Assembly: GCA_028277765.1 (NCBI GenBank)
Contig: JANQFQ010000100.1
Coordinates: forward strand, 1 to 34,542
Length of the DNA: 34,542 nucleotides
Direction: 5' to 3'
From: Desulfobacterales bacterium
GTDB lineage: Bacteria; Desulfobacterota; Desulfobacteria; Desulfobacterales; SURF-7
The stretch's first letter is position 1; every line of letters starts with the position of its first letter. The notes under the pieces are model-generated. The model was not told the origin of the DNA, did no database searches, and was given only the letters and a program-made list of their open reading frames with translations. Positions 1-7,330 of this stretch are shown piece by piece. A program made the translations under genes and the position numbers.

Positions 1-1
1 T

Positions 2-1276
2 TCAAAAAACTTAAAAGCGATCGTGGCTGTGGGAACAGGCAAGGTAACCCAGGGACTGCCTGATGAATTTGCCGCAAAACGGAAAGAAGTGGTTGAAAAG
101 GCAAAAGAACATTATATCACAGACGTTATGAAGACCGGTGGAACCATCGGCGCTATGGATTTCGGCGTTTTTCTGGGAGACCTTCCGGGTAAAAACTGGA
201 CCGTGGGCGACATGACCGAATACCCGCCCAAGATCGGCGGCGCAATGCTGAACACTGAAAAATTCCTGACAAACGCAGAATCGTGCCGGGGCTGTCTATT
301 AGGCTGTAAACGTGTTGTAAAGATTGATGAGGGAAAATACAAAGGCATGGCCGGCGCAGGTCCGGAATATGAAGGCGCAGCAAGTCTCGGGAGCCTGCTC
401 ATGATCGACGATATGGCTGCTATAATAAAGATGAATGAAGCCTGCAATGATCTGGGTATGGACGTGATCTCGTGCGGCGCCACAATTGCAATGACCATGG
501 ACTGCTGGGAACAGGGTATTATCACTGCTGATGATACAGACGGCCTTGAACTCACATGGGGAAACTCAGATGCGGTCTTGGAGCTTATCAAAAAGATCGC
601 CGCCCGTGACGGTTTCGGAGCCACACTCGCGGACGGCAGCAAGATAGCAGCAGAAAAAATAGGAAAAGGGGCTGATGAATACGCAGTCCATGTCAAGGGA
701 ATGGAAGTCCCCATGCATGATCCCAGGGCATTTCATGGACTTGGTCTGTCCTACGCCACATGTGTCCGTGGTGCATGCCATACCAATGATCCAATTTATT
801 CAATCGAACAGGGCATCATGATTTGGCCGGAAATCGGAATCAACGGTGGGTATGAACAGAAAGCAAGTGAAGGCAAGGCAGAAATAGTCGTCATTGGTCA
901 GAATATTGGCCAGGTTTATAATGCTGCCGTCCTATGCTATCTACTCATGTCTGTTCTAACCGAGCAGGAATTTGTGGACTTACTAAAAACCGCCAGCGGC
1001 TTTGATTATGACATTAAGGAGCTGATGGAATGCGGCGAGCGTATCTGGATGCTCAAGAGAGGACTGAACAATCTGATGGGGATTACCGCAAAAGATGACA
1101 AGCTCCCCAAACGGATTGTTACACCATTTACAGATGGGGCAGCAGCAGGTTCTGAACCTCAAATCGACATGATGCTGAAAGAGTACTATCCGTTAAGGAA
1201 TCTTGACGAGGAAGGCAAGCCTCAAAAGGATAAGTTGGAAAGCCTGGATTTATCGGATCTGGCTGCAAAATTGTAA
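2..1276 (+). CDS. Aldehyde:ferredoxin oxidoreductase family protein, 3' part (5' end outside window)
   Basis: This is the C-terminal two thirds of a tungsten (or molybdenum) pterin enzyme of the AOR family, which oxidises aldehydes to acids with ferredoxin in the cytoplasm. The frame is open to the first base of the window and reads SKNLKAIVAVGTG, matching the family's 'KGLKAIAVRGT' segment, so the GTG at 23 is internal and the true start lies upstream. The Cys-x2-Cys-x3-Cys cluster motif is encoded at 284-307 and a likely fourth ligand Cys at 935-937 (AAVLC). PEYEGA, the GMDVISCG segment and the terminal LPKR region are also typical. The MoaD-like gene downstream supports a pterin-cofactor enzyme. 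The substrate cannot be read from the sequence. BamB of class II benzoyl-CoA reductase belongs to the same superfamily, but no other bam gene is present. Confidence 0.9.
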   Translation, partial: SKNLKAIVAVGTGKVTQGLPDEFAAKRKEVVEKAKEHYITDVMKTGGTIGAMDFGVFLGDLPGKNWTVGDMTEYPPKIGGAMLNTEKFLTNAESCRGCLLGCKRVVKIDEGKYKGMAGAGPEYEGAASLGSLLMIDDMAAIIKMNEACNDLGMDVISCGATIAMTMDCWEQGIITADDTDGLELTWGNSDAVLELIKKIAARDGFGATLADGSKIAAEKIGKGADEYAVHVKGMEVPMHDPRAFHGLGLSYATCVRGACHTNDPIYSIEQGIMIWPEIGINGGYEQKASEGKAEIVVIGQNIGQVYNAAVLCYLLMSVLTEQEFVDLLKTASGFDYDIKELMECGERIWMLKRGLNNLMGITAKDDKLPKRIVTPFTDGAAAGSEPQIDMMLKEYYPLRNLDEEGKPQKDKLESLDLSDLAAKL

Positions 1277-1286
1277 ACAACTTTTT

Positions 1287-1491
1287 GTCCGCTAAGGACG
1301 CCAAGAAACGCTAAAGCTGAGTTGAATAGTGTTGTTTACTATTCAAACGAAACTTATGCCATGTTCGGTATAAAGCTGAGTTGAATAGTGTTGTTTACTA
1401 TTCAAACGAAACTTATGCCCTTTTCGGCATATAATGTTTTTTAAAAATATACATACTCAATTATTAGCGCCACTTCGCGTTCTTAACGGAC
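1287..1491. repeat. MITE-like element with imperfect terminal inverted repeats and a 59-bp tandem duplication
   Basis: The gap between the AOR gene and the MoaD-like gene is filled by a structured element. Two imperfect 27-nt inverted arms lie at 1287-1313 and 1465-1491 and match at about 21 of 27 positions. Between them a 59-bp unit is repeated in tandem (1312-1370 and 1371-1429) with about three differences. Each unit holds a hairpin with a 9-bp perfect stem (ttgaatagt / actattcaa) and a 7-nt loop. No coding frame is apparent. The layout suggests a non-autonomous mobile or RNA-structured repeat, and it may also affect readthrough between the two genes. Confidence 0.7.
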
Positions 1492-1518
1492 GTTTTTAAT
1501 CTTTTAGGAAAACATCAA

Positions 1519-1785
1519 GTGAACGACGTAATCATCATCATCCCTGCCCTGATCCGGAAACTAACAAACGGACAAGAATCTATTATAATGCCTCCAGGCA
1601 CAGTTGCTGAATGCTTGACCAAGCTGACCGAAGAATTTCCAGACCTTAAAAAAAAATTTTATGCTACTGATGGTAGCATCGCGCATAATGTTAACTTTTT
1701 AATCAATAAGAACCGGGCGAAAATTGATGATACCGTAAAGCCCGGTGATGAACTGATGATATTTTTTGCAGCAGCAGGTGGATAA
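1519..1785 (+). CDS. MoaD/ThiS-family sulfur carrier protein
   Basis: This 88-residue beta-grasp protein ends in Ala-Ala-Gly-Gly. The C-terminal Gly-Gly is what MoaD/ThiS proteins have adenylated and thiocarboxylated for sulfur transfer in pterin-cofactor or thiamin synthesis. The segment VKPGDELMIFFAAAGG is the family's typical end. The start is GTG, preceded by a TAGGA ribosome site around 1505-1509. MoaD-like genes often sit beside tungsten AOR genes, so a role in supplying the dithiolene sulfur of the AOR's pterin cofactor is likely but inferred. No MoeB/ThiF-like activating enzyme is in the window. Confidence 0.88.
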   Translation: MNDVIIIIPALIRKLTNGQESIIMPPGTVAECLTKLTEEFPDLKKKFYATDGSIAHNVNFLINKNRAKIDDTVKPGDELMIFFAAAGG

Positions 1786-1793
1786 GGAAATAC

Positions 1794-1970
1794 AAATCCG
1801 AAATTCGAATACCGAAGCACGAAACAATATCAAATGACCAAAATTCTAATGATCAAAACAAAAATGCACTCTAGCTTGTACAAAGTTATTAATGTTTTGA
1901 ACATTCGTGCTTTAAATTTGTTTCGCCTGTCCTGTCGCCGGGGGATTTCGATATTCGTGCTTCGGATTTT
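1794..1970. repeat. Dispersed palindromic intergenic element, copy 1
   Basis: The sequence begins aaatccgaaattcgaata and ends with a near inverse of it (…gatattcgtgcttcggattt). The arms share aaatccgaa, cgaata and cgaa blocks in register, about 19 of 23 positions. The interior is AT-rich and shows no gene. Copy 2 is at 9035-9190 and a left-end fragment is at 32885-32925. The insert separates the MoaD-like gene from the enoyl-CoA hydratase gene. Confidence 0.75.
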
Positions 1971-2027
1971 TTATTAATAGTACCAAAACCGGGGAGATTG
2001 TTCTCAATCTATAACAGGAGGAAATAT

Positions 2028-2849
2028 ATGCCCACACAGTTAGACATTACCACAGAACACTGCACCATTGAAAAGGAAGACGATAAGATTCTTATTGTTA
2101 CCCTTAACCGGCCGGAAAAAAAGAACGCCCTTACCCCGTCCATGCTTATCGGCATGTACAAGGCTTGGCGACTGCTTGATGAAGACGACAACCTGCTCTG
2201 TGCTGTATTTACCGGGAAAGGGGATACATTCTGCGCGGGTATGGACCTTAAGGTCGGGCCAGAAGGGGGAGATGACGCAGAAGAGATCCAGCAGATGATG
2301 CAGGATATACCGGATCTGCACTGGCAGGCGCTTTTAAGAAATAATCGTCCATGCAAACCGATCTTTCTGGCAGTGGAAGGGTATGCTGTAGCCGGCGGCA
2401 CGGAAATGCTCCAGGGTACGGATATCCGCATTGCAGCTGAAGACGCCACCTTCGGCGTTACGGAAGTCATGCGCGGCCTCTTTCCTCTCGGCGGTTCCAC
2501 CATACGCCTCCGGAGACAGATCCCTTACTGCCTGGCAGCGGAAACACTTCTCATGGGCCGTCATATTCCCGCTGAAGAAGCACTTAAATGGGGCCTAATC
2601 AACAAAATTGTCCCCAAGGGAAAAGCCCTTGAAGAATCCATAAAAATGGCGCAGGAGCTTTGCGAAAACGCCCCGCTGTCTATCTTTGCCATTACTCGTG
2701 CCCTTCGTGAAATACAGGAATGCGTCCATGAAGACGACGCCATGTCGCAACAGGATGAACTCGGATGGCCTGTATTCGCGTCCGAAGATTCAAAAGAAGG
2801 GATGAAAGCGTTTAAGGAAAAACGGAAAGCTGTTTACAAAGGACGTTAA
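2028..2849 (+). CDS. Enoyl-CoA hydratase/isomerase (crotonase) family protein
   Basis: This 273-residue crotonase-fold enzyme probably adds water to a 2-enoyl-CoA (or a dienoyl-CoA) in the cytoplasm. The oxyanion-hole segment reads FCAGMDL, with a second one at VAGGTEML. Two acidic residues fall where crotonase has its catalytic glutamates: the Glu of GGTEML and the Glu of GVTEVMRG. The start is the ATG at 2028, six bases after a perfect AGGAGG; an in-frame TTG at 1998 would lie upstream of that site. Its place before the BcrBC-like pair and with acyl-CoA and 3-hydroxyacyl-CoA dehydrogenases suggests the hydration step of a beta-oxidation-like route. Exact substrate is unknown. Confidence 0.9.
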   Translation: MPTQLDITTEHCTIEKEDDKILIVTLNRPEKKNALTPSMLIGMYKAWRLLDEDDNLLCAVFTGKGDTFCAGMDLKVGPEGGDDAEEIQQMMQDIPDLHWQALLRNNRPCKPIFLAVEGYAVAGGTEMLQGTDIRIAAEDATFGVTEVMRGLFPLGGSTIRLRRQIPYCLAAETLLMGRHIPAEEALKWGLINKIVPKGKALEESIKMAQELCENAPLSIFAITRALREIQECVHEDDAMSQQDELGWPVFASEDSKEGMKAFKEKRKAVYKGR

Positions 2850-2931
2850 TAATAAATATGGCTCTGGCTGATTAAATATTGTTTGCAGATAAAATTCATA
2901 TTTTTATTAATTTTAACAGGAGGACGTTGTA

Positions 2932-4083
2932 TTGGATACAGACATAAACTCAAAGGCTTTTCAGGAATTTTCCAGAACTGCAAACACGATTATTAACCCG
3001 GAGATTGAAAAGTGGAAAGAAAATGGGGGACAGGTAATGGGATATTTCTGTTCTTCTTTTCCGGAAGAACTCGTAACCGCAGCAGGCCTTCTTCCTTTTC
3101 GAATGAGAGCAACCGGAAGTACGGAGACGGACCTTGCGGACGCGTGTTTCAGCAGCATAAACTGCAGCTTTCCCCGTCACTGTTTTAACGAAGCGCTAAA
3201 AGGGAGTTATGATTTTCTGGACGGTCTTGTAGTTTATAACAGCTGTGACAGTACAAGGAGAATCTATGATCACTGGATAGATAAACTAAAAACACCGTAT
3301 GTCCAGATACTCAGTATACCCCGGAAAGCCGAAGATCCTCAGGTGGAGTGGTGCAGAGATGAGTTTCATAATCTTAAAAAGTCGCTTGAGAATCACTTTA
3401 AGGTCAATATAACAGATGAGAAAATCAGCGATGCCGTGAAACTTCACAATGAAACCAGAAAACTTCTGAAGCAGTTATATCAGTATAAAAAACCGGACAA
3501 TCCTAAAGTTACAGGTGCGGAAACCTTAGCCATCGTTGTGGCATGCACGGCTATGCCAAAAACAGTATGCAACAGCCTACTGAAAGAACTGATAAATGAT
3601 CTTGAAAATGTACCTGATCGCGGTCATGCCGGTGCAAGGCTCATGGTCATCGGCGGAGAGCTTGATAATCCAGGCTATCTTGAAATCATTGAAGCTCAGG
3701 GCTGCCAAGTTGTTACGGATTCTCTCTGTTTCGGGACAAGAACCTTTTGGAAAACCATTGATGAATCTGAATCTGATCCTCTATACGCGTTGGCAAAATA
3801 CTATGTACAGGAAAGGCCGTCATGCCCTCGGGTTTACGGTATGTATGAGCAGCGTTCCGGCCATGTAAAACAAATGATCGAAGAATTTAACGTGGAAGCG
3901 GTTATTCTTGAAAAGCTGAATTTTTGCGATCCATGGGGATTTGAAATGTTTACAATAAAAAACACTTTTGATGACTGGGGAATTCCCTTACTGATGCTTG
4001 ACAGGGACTACCCATTAAGTGGAACAGGACAGCTGAAAACAAGAATCCAGGCCTTTCTGGAATCCATGGGAGGTGCTTCATAA
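2932..4083 (+). CDS. BcrC/BadD/HgdB-type subunit of the benzoyl-CoA reductase / 2-hydroxyacyl-CoA dehydratase family, copy 1
   Basis: This 383-residue protein belongs to the iron-sulfur subunit family that binds a [4Fe-4S] cluster and performs low-potential one-electron chemistry on CoA esters, either ring reduction or removal of a 2-hydroxy group. The N-terminal GYFCSSFPEELVTAAG segment is diagnostic. Likely cluster ligands are Cys78 (NCSFPR), Cys105 (NSCD) and Cys332 (FCDPWG), matching the family's three-cysteine spacing. The start is TTG, eight bases after AGGAGG. Its stop codon overlaps the ATG of the partner by one base (TAATG), so the two are translationally coupled. It is closely similar along its whole length to the product of 11555-12700. 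No archerase-type ATPase activator is nearby. Confidence 0.9.
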   Translation: MDTDINSKAFQEFSRTANTIINPEIEKWKENGGQVMGYFCSSFPEELVTAAGLLPFRMRATGSTETDLADACFSSINCSFPRHCFNEALKGSYDFLDGLVVYNSCDSTRRIYDHWIDKLKTPYVQILSIPRKAEDPQVEWCRDEFHNLKKSLENHFKVNITDEKISDAVKLHNETRKLLKQLYQYKKPDNPKVTGAETLAIVVACTAMPKTVCNSLLKELINDLENVPDRGHAGARLMVIGGELDNPGYLEIIEAQGCQVVTDSLCFGTRTFWKTIDESESDPLYALAKYYVQERPSCPRVYGMYEQRSGHVKQMIEEFNVEAVILEKLNFCDPWGFEMFTIKNTFDDWGIPLLMLDRDYPLSGTGQLKTRIQAFLESMGGAS

Positions 4084-5381
4084 TGGATGATAAAACAAAG
4101 AAATCCCTTGAACGTGTTTATGAAGAGATAGCCCGATATGAAATGTATGAAGAACTTATCAATCAGAATCCTGATGGATTGAGCCACCTTCATATTCCCC
4201 TTGTCCAGAATGTTTTACGCCAGCACAGAACCACTGTTGAATGTATTTCTGAAGGGAAGCCCCTTGTTGCCTCTTACTTTACAAACGCGCCCGAACTATA
4301 TACCGCCATGGATCTTCACTGGTACTGCTTGATATCACAGGCATTTGGTGGTGGTGGTGAAAATCCACATATGCTGGAAGACCTAGAAGCGCTTGATGAC
4401 ATGCCCCTTTCTTCTGATATCTGTACGCTGCTCAGGCTAGGGATTTACTATCTTGACGCCGGTCTTTTACCAAGGCCTACAGCAGTTGTACCATTAATTG
4501 AACCCTGCGATGGTGTCGTGGGCGCGCACGAAGTCCTGAGGAATCACAGGGAATGGAGAGACCTCCCTTTCTTTGCGCCGGATCCGCCTTATTATGGAGA
4601 TGAAAGGAGCATCAGCTATTTTTCAAATGAGCTTCAAAGAATGGTCGATTTTCTAGAAGAGCATACCGGCCAGAAAATGGATTATGATAAACTCAAGGAA
4701 GTATGTGATGAAACAAATAAGCAATATGCGCTCTGGGCTGAATATAATTCGTTAAGGGGTTCCGTCCCCTGCCCCCATGGCCATACCCTTGGAATGGCCT
4801 GTTTTGCCCTTTGTAATGGCGCCGGTGCTGGAGACCCTGAACATACAAAATGGTATAATGATCTTATTATTAATGGTGAAAAACGTATTAGAGAAAATGA
4901 TCCTGAAGTTCCCAACCAGAAAATCAGGCTGCTATGGTTTGATGTGCAGCCCATCTGGTTTGCAAATCTTGCGCCATGGCTGGAACAGGAATGGGGAGCT
5001 TGTGTTGTCCAGGACATGTTCGGATTTGCACCTTACACCCCCGTAGACACCTCAAGCATAGAAACAATGCTTCATGATCTGGGCAAGAGAAATCTACTGG
5101 ACGGTCCGATGGTAAGGCAGGCCCGCGGGATTGCCGCAAATTTTCTTACGGACATTGAGAATATTGTCAATGATATGCAAATTGATTGTGTCATTGTACC
5201 CGGTCATATGGGGCATAAGGACGGTTCCGCAAGTATCAGTTTCATGAGAAACAAATGCAGGGAAATTGGTGTTCCGTTTCTCTATATTGGCGTTGACCAG
5301 TTTGATAAACGGTATACCACCGTGGATGAAGTCAAGGACAGAATTTCAAAATTTTTTACTTCCATGGGGCTGGGCAGTTAA
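4083..5381 (+). CDS. BcrB-like subunit of the benzoyl-CoA reductase / 2-hydroxyacyl-CoA dehydratase family, copy 1
   Basis: This 432-residue protein is the larger partner of the preceding subunit; its length fits BcrB. Two expected cluster cysteines are visible, Cys114 (SSDICTLLR) and Cys142 (IEPCDG). Where family members usually carry a third cysteine near the C-terminus, this protein reads GHMGHKDG (about residues 374-381), with His378 in the apparent ligand position. The later IGVDQFDKRY matches the family's 'l.D..D.R' segment. The family alignment is from memory, so the ligand assignment is tentative. The gene starts within the stop codon of its partner. The two flavoprotein genes follow 100 bases downstream. 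Confidence 0.88.
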   Translation: MDDKTKKSLERVYEEIARYEMYEELINQNPDGLSHLHIPLVQNVLRQHRTTVECISEGKPLVASYFTNAPELYTAMDLHWYCLISQAFGGGGENPHMLEDLEALDDMPLSSDICTLLRLGIYYLDAGLLPRPTAVVPLIEPCDGVVGAHEVLRNHREWRDLPFFAPDPPYYGDERSISYFSNELQRMVDFLEEHTGQKMDYDKLKEVCDETNKQYALWAEYNSLRGSVPCPHGHTLGMACFALCNGAGAGDPEHTKWYNDLIINGEKRIRENDPEVPNQKIRLLWFDVQPIWFANLAPWLEQEWGACVVQDMFGFAPYTPVDTSSIETMLHDLGKRNLLDGPMVRQARGIAANFLTDIENIVNDMQIDCVIVPGHMGHKDGSASISFMRNKCREIGVPFLYIGVDQFDKRYTTVDEVKDRISKFFTSMGLGS

Positions 5382-5487
5382 ATATCCCTAGATTTGTGGT
5401 AAGCGGATCGGATACGGATGAAATATTTATTGTGCCCAATCCTGTTTCAATTTTGATGTTCCGGCATTGCCGGAAGAGGAGGTTTTA

Positions 5488-7218
5488 ATGGCTGACAAAA
5501 CGTTTGATGCTGTACTCATCGGAGGGGGGACAAAGGCCCTTTTTCTTGCCCTGTATCTGAGAAAATATGCCGGTATGACCGTGGGTATATTTGAACGGCG
5601 GCACGAAATCGGCGGCGGTCTTGCCACTGAAGAAATCGCGGCACCTGGTTTTCGGGGCAATACCCATGCTTCAATCCAGATGCCAGTGTATTACCTCCCG
5701 ATCTGGCGCGATTTCCCTGAATTCTGGGAATACGGTGCCCAGATAGACCAGTATCTTGTAAGTGACGGATCCATTTTCAGGGATAATAATACCTGCCTGG
5801 CCATTTACAGTGACAAGCATGATTATCACCAGGAACGAACAGCAGCAGAAATCGCCCGTTTTTCTCAAAAAGACGCTGACCAGTGGCTCAAGCTAAGACA
5901 ATTATGGCTCTCTCCAGAACTCCAGCGGGTCCAAATGGATATGCTTTACAGACCGATCGAGGATCAGCAGTCAGCTGACATCATCACACGGCAAGCACTT
6001 TTATACGAAAAGTTGATAGAAATCAACATGGCCCCTGATTCCATGGCCCTTGCAGCAAGCCATCTTCGCCTGGCAAAGGAATACTGGGAAAGCCCTGAAA
6101 TGCAATACTCCCTGGTAAGGTTCGCGCTATCATGCTCTTTTGACGTTACCCACCCTGGCAGCGGTGATTCCGCTTTCGGCATCATGGCCTGCCTTCCGAG
6201 CATAAGTTTTGCCCGGGGCGGAACACACCAGGTCGCACATGCCGCCCATAAACTCCTGGTACAGATGGGCGTTGAGTTCTTTACCCATTGTGATGTTGAA
6301 AAAGCGGTTATCGAAAACAGTACGGCAAAAGGTATCCAGCTGACCGATGGCACACAGATCGCCGCGAAAAAATTGGTTGTCAGCACCGGCCTCCACCCGA
6401 AACAGCTTGTATTTGATATCATCGGCAGGGAACATTTCGACTACCAGACCGCCCGGCGGATAGAACTGCTGGAAGCGACGTTCGGCTGTCTCATGTGGTA
6501 CACCCTGGCCGCCCACGAAGCGCCTGATTACACGGCAGCGGAATTCAATCCTGACATCAATCACACGTATTGGCTCGGACTGGCTGAAAGCGCTGATCCC
6601 CAGCGCGTTGCCCGTGAATGCCTGTACGCCCAGCTGGGCCAGTTCCCGCCAAGGGAAGACCACAACCCCGTGGTATGGCGCCACAGCGATGTCGATCCCC
6701 TGTTCGCCCCTCCGGGAAAACAGACACTTAGCACCGAGCAGCTAGGCCCACCGGCAACGGCGCACTCGTATCAGGAGTGGGTTGAAATAAAAGAAAAATA
6801 TACTGAAGAACTCATGGACCTGTGGCAGGGATATGCGCCGAACATGAACTGGGACAATATTATCGGTGTTGATTCAAACTGCCCCCTTGATCACTGCCGC
6901 TTGAAAAATATGGCGCCGAATGGGGCCATGTCAACAATCGACCATGTGCCTTACCAGTGGTGTGCGAATAGGCCGTGCCCTGAACTTGCCAATTACAGGA
7001 CACCTATAAAAAACTTATACGGCACAGGCGCGGGATGGCACGCAGGGGCGAATTCAGGAAGTACAGAGGCTTATAACTGCTACCAGATTCTTTCCCGAGA
7101 CATGGGACTTCCCGGGCCATGGGAAGAGACTGGCAAGGAAGAACCGGAATCCCTTTATGAACAGTGGAAGATTATTTTAAACAAGATGCTTGAGGCAAAT
7201 AATAGAAAACAGGACTGA
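5488..7218 (+). CDS. CrtI/phytoene-desaturase-like FAD-dependent oxidoreductase 1
   Basis: This 576-residue flavoprotein opens with a Rossmann dinucleotide-binding motif (VLIGGGTKALFLAL), an ERR acidic end of the second strand, and GGGLATEE, as in phytoene-desaturase-like enzymes. The start is the ATG at 5488, five bases after GAGGAGG; an in-frame TTG at 5467 precedes the ribosome site. The N-terminus is close to that of the next gene (both have GGGLATE and NTHA), so the two are diverged paralogues. The last codons (KQD, stop) lie inside a dispersed repeat that starts near 7207. Substrate and electron partner are unknown. The position between a BcrBC-like pair and an acyl-CoA dehydrogenase suggests redox chemistry on a CoA ester or electron transfer. 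Confidence 0.82.
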   Translation: MADKTFDAVLIGGGTKALFLALYLRKYAGMTVGIFERRHEIGGGLATEEIAAPGFRGNTHASIQMPVYYLPIWRDFPEFWEYGAQIDQYLVSDGSIFRDNNTCLAIYSDKHDYHQERTAAEIARFSQKDADQWLKLRQLWLSPELQRVQMDMLYRPIEDQQSADIITRQALLYEKLIEINMAPDSMALAASHLRLAKEYWESPEMQYSLVRFALSCSFDVTHPGSGDSAFGIMACLPSISFARGGTHQVAHAAHKLLVQMGVEFFTHCDVEKAVIENSTAKGIQLTDGTQIAAKKLVVSTGLHPKQLVFDIIGREHFDYQTARRIELLEATFGCLMWYTLAAHEAPDYTAAEFNPDINHTYWLGLAESADPQRVARECLYAQLGQFPPREDHNPVVWRHSDVDPLFAPPGKQTLSTEQLGPPATAHSYQEWVEIKEKYTEELMDLWQGYAPNMNWDNIIGVDSNCPLDHCRLKNMAPNGAMSTIDHVPYQWCANRPCPELANYRTPIKNLYGTGAGWHAGANSGSTEAYNCYQILSRDMGLPGPWEETGKEEPESLYEQWKIILNKMLEANNRKQD

Positions 7219-7290
7219 GGACTGAGTGAAAAAAGGAATGATAGATACTGTATCTAGGATCTAGCATCTAGTACCCAGAAGCCAACATCC
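7207..7290. repeat. Dispersed 'ggatctagcatcta' intergenic repeat, copy 1 (overlaps a gene end)
   Basis: The stretch contains aaaacaggactgagg followed by tctaggatctagcatcta and ccaacatcc. The same blocks occur at 10432-10572. The repeat starts within the last codons of the preceding gene and supplies its TGA stop. No gene is seen inside. Confidence 0.6.
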
Positions 7291-7330
7291 GGTTTTTTAA
7301 ATAAGTTACTTTTTTAATGAGGAGTAATAA

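Noticed and set aside
2..1276. BamB of a class II benzoyl-CoA reductase
   Set aside because: The visible segments fit a general AOR, and no bamC-I genes follow. The N-terminus is missing, so the call stays at family level.
1312..1429. CRISPR array
   Set aside because: Only two adjacent 59-bp copies with no spacers; it is a tandem duplication. No cas gene is present.
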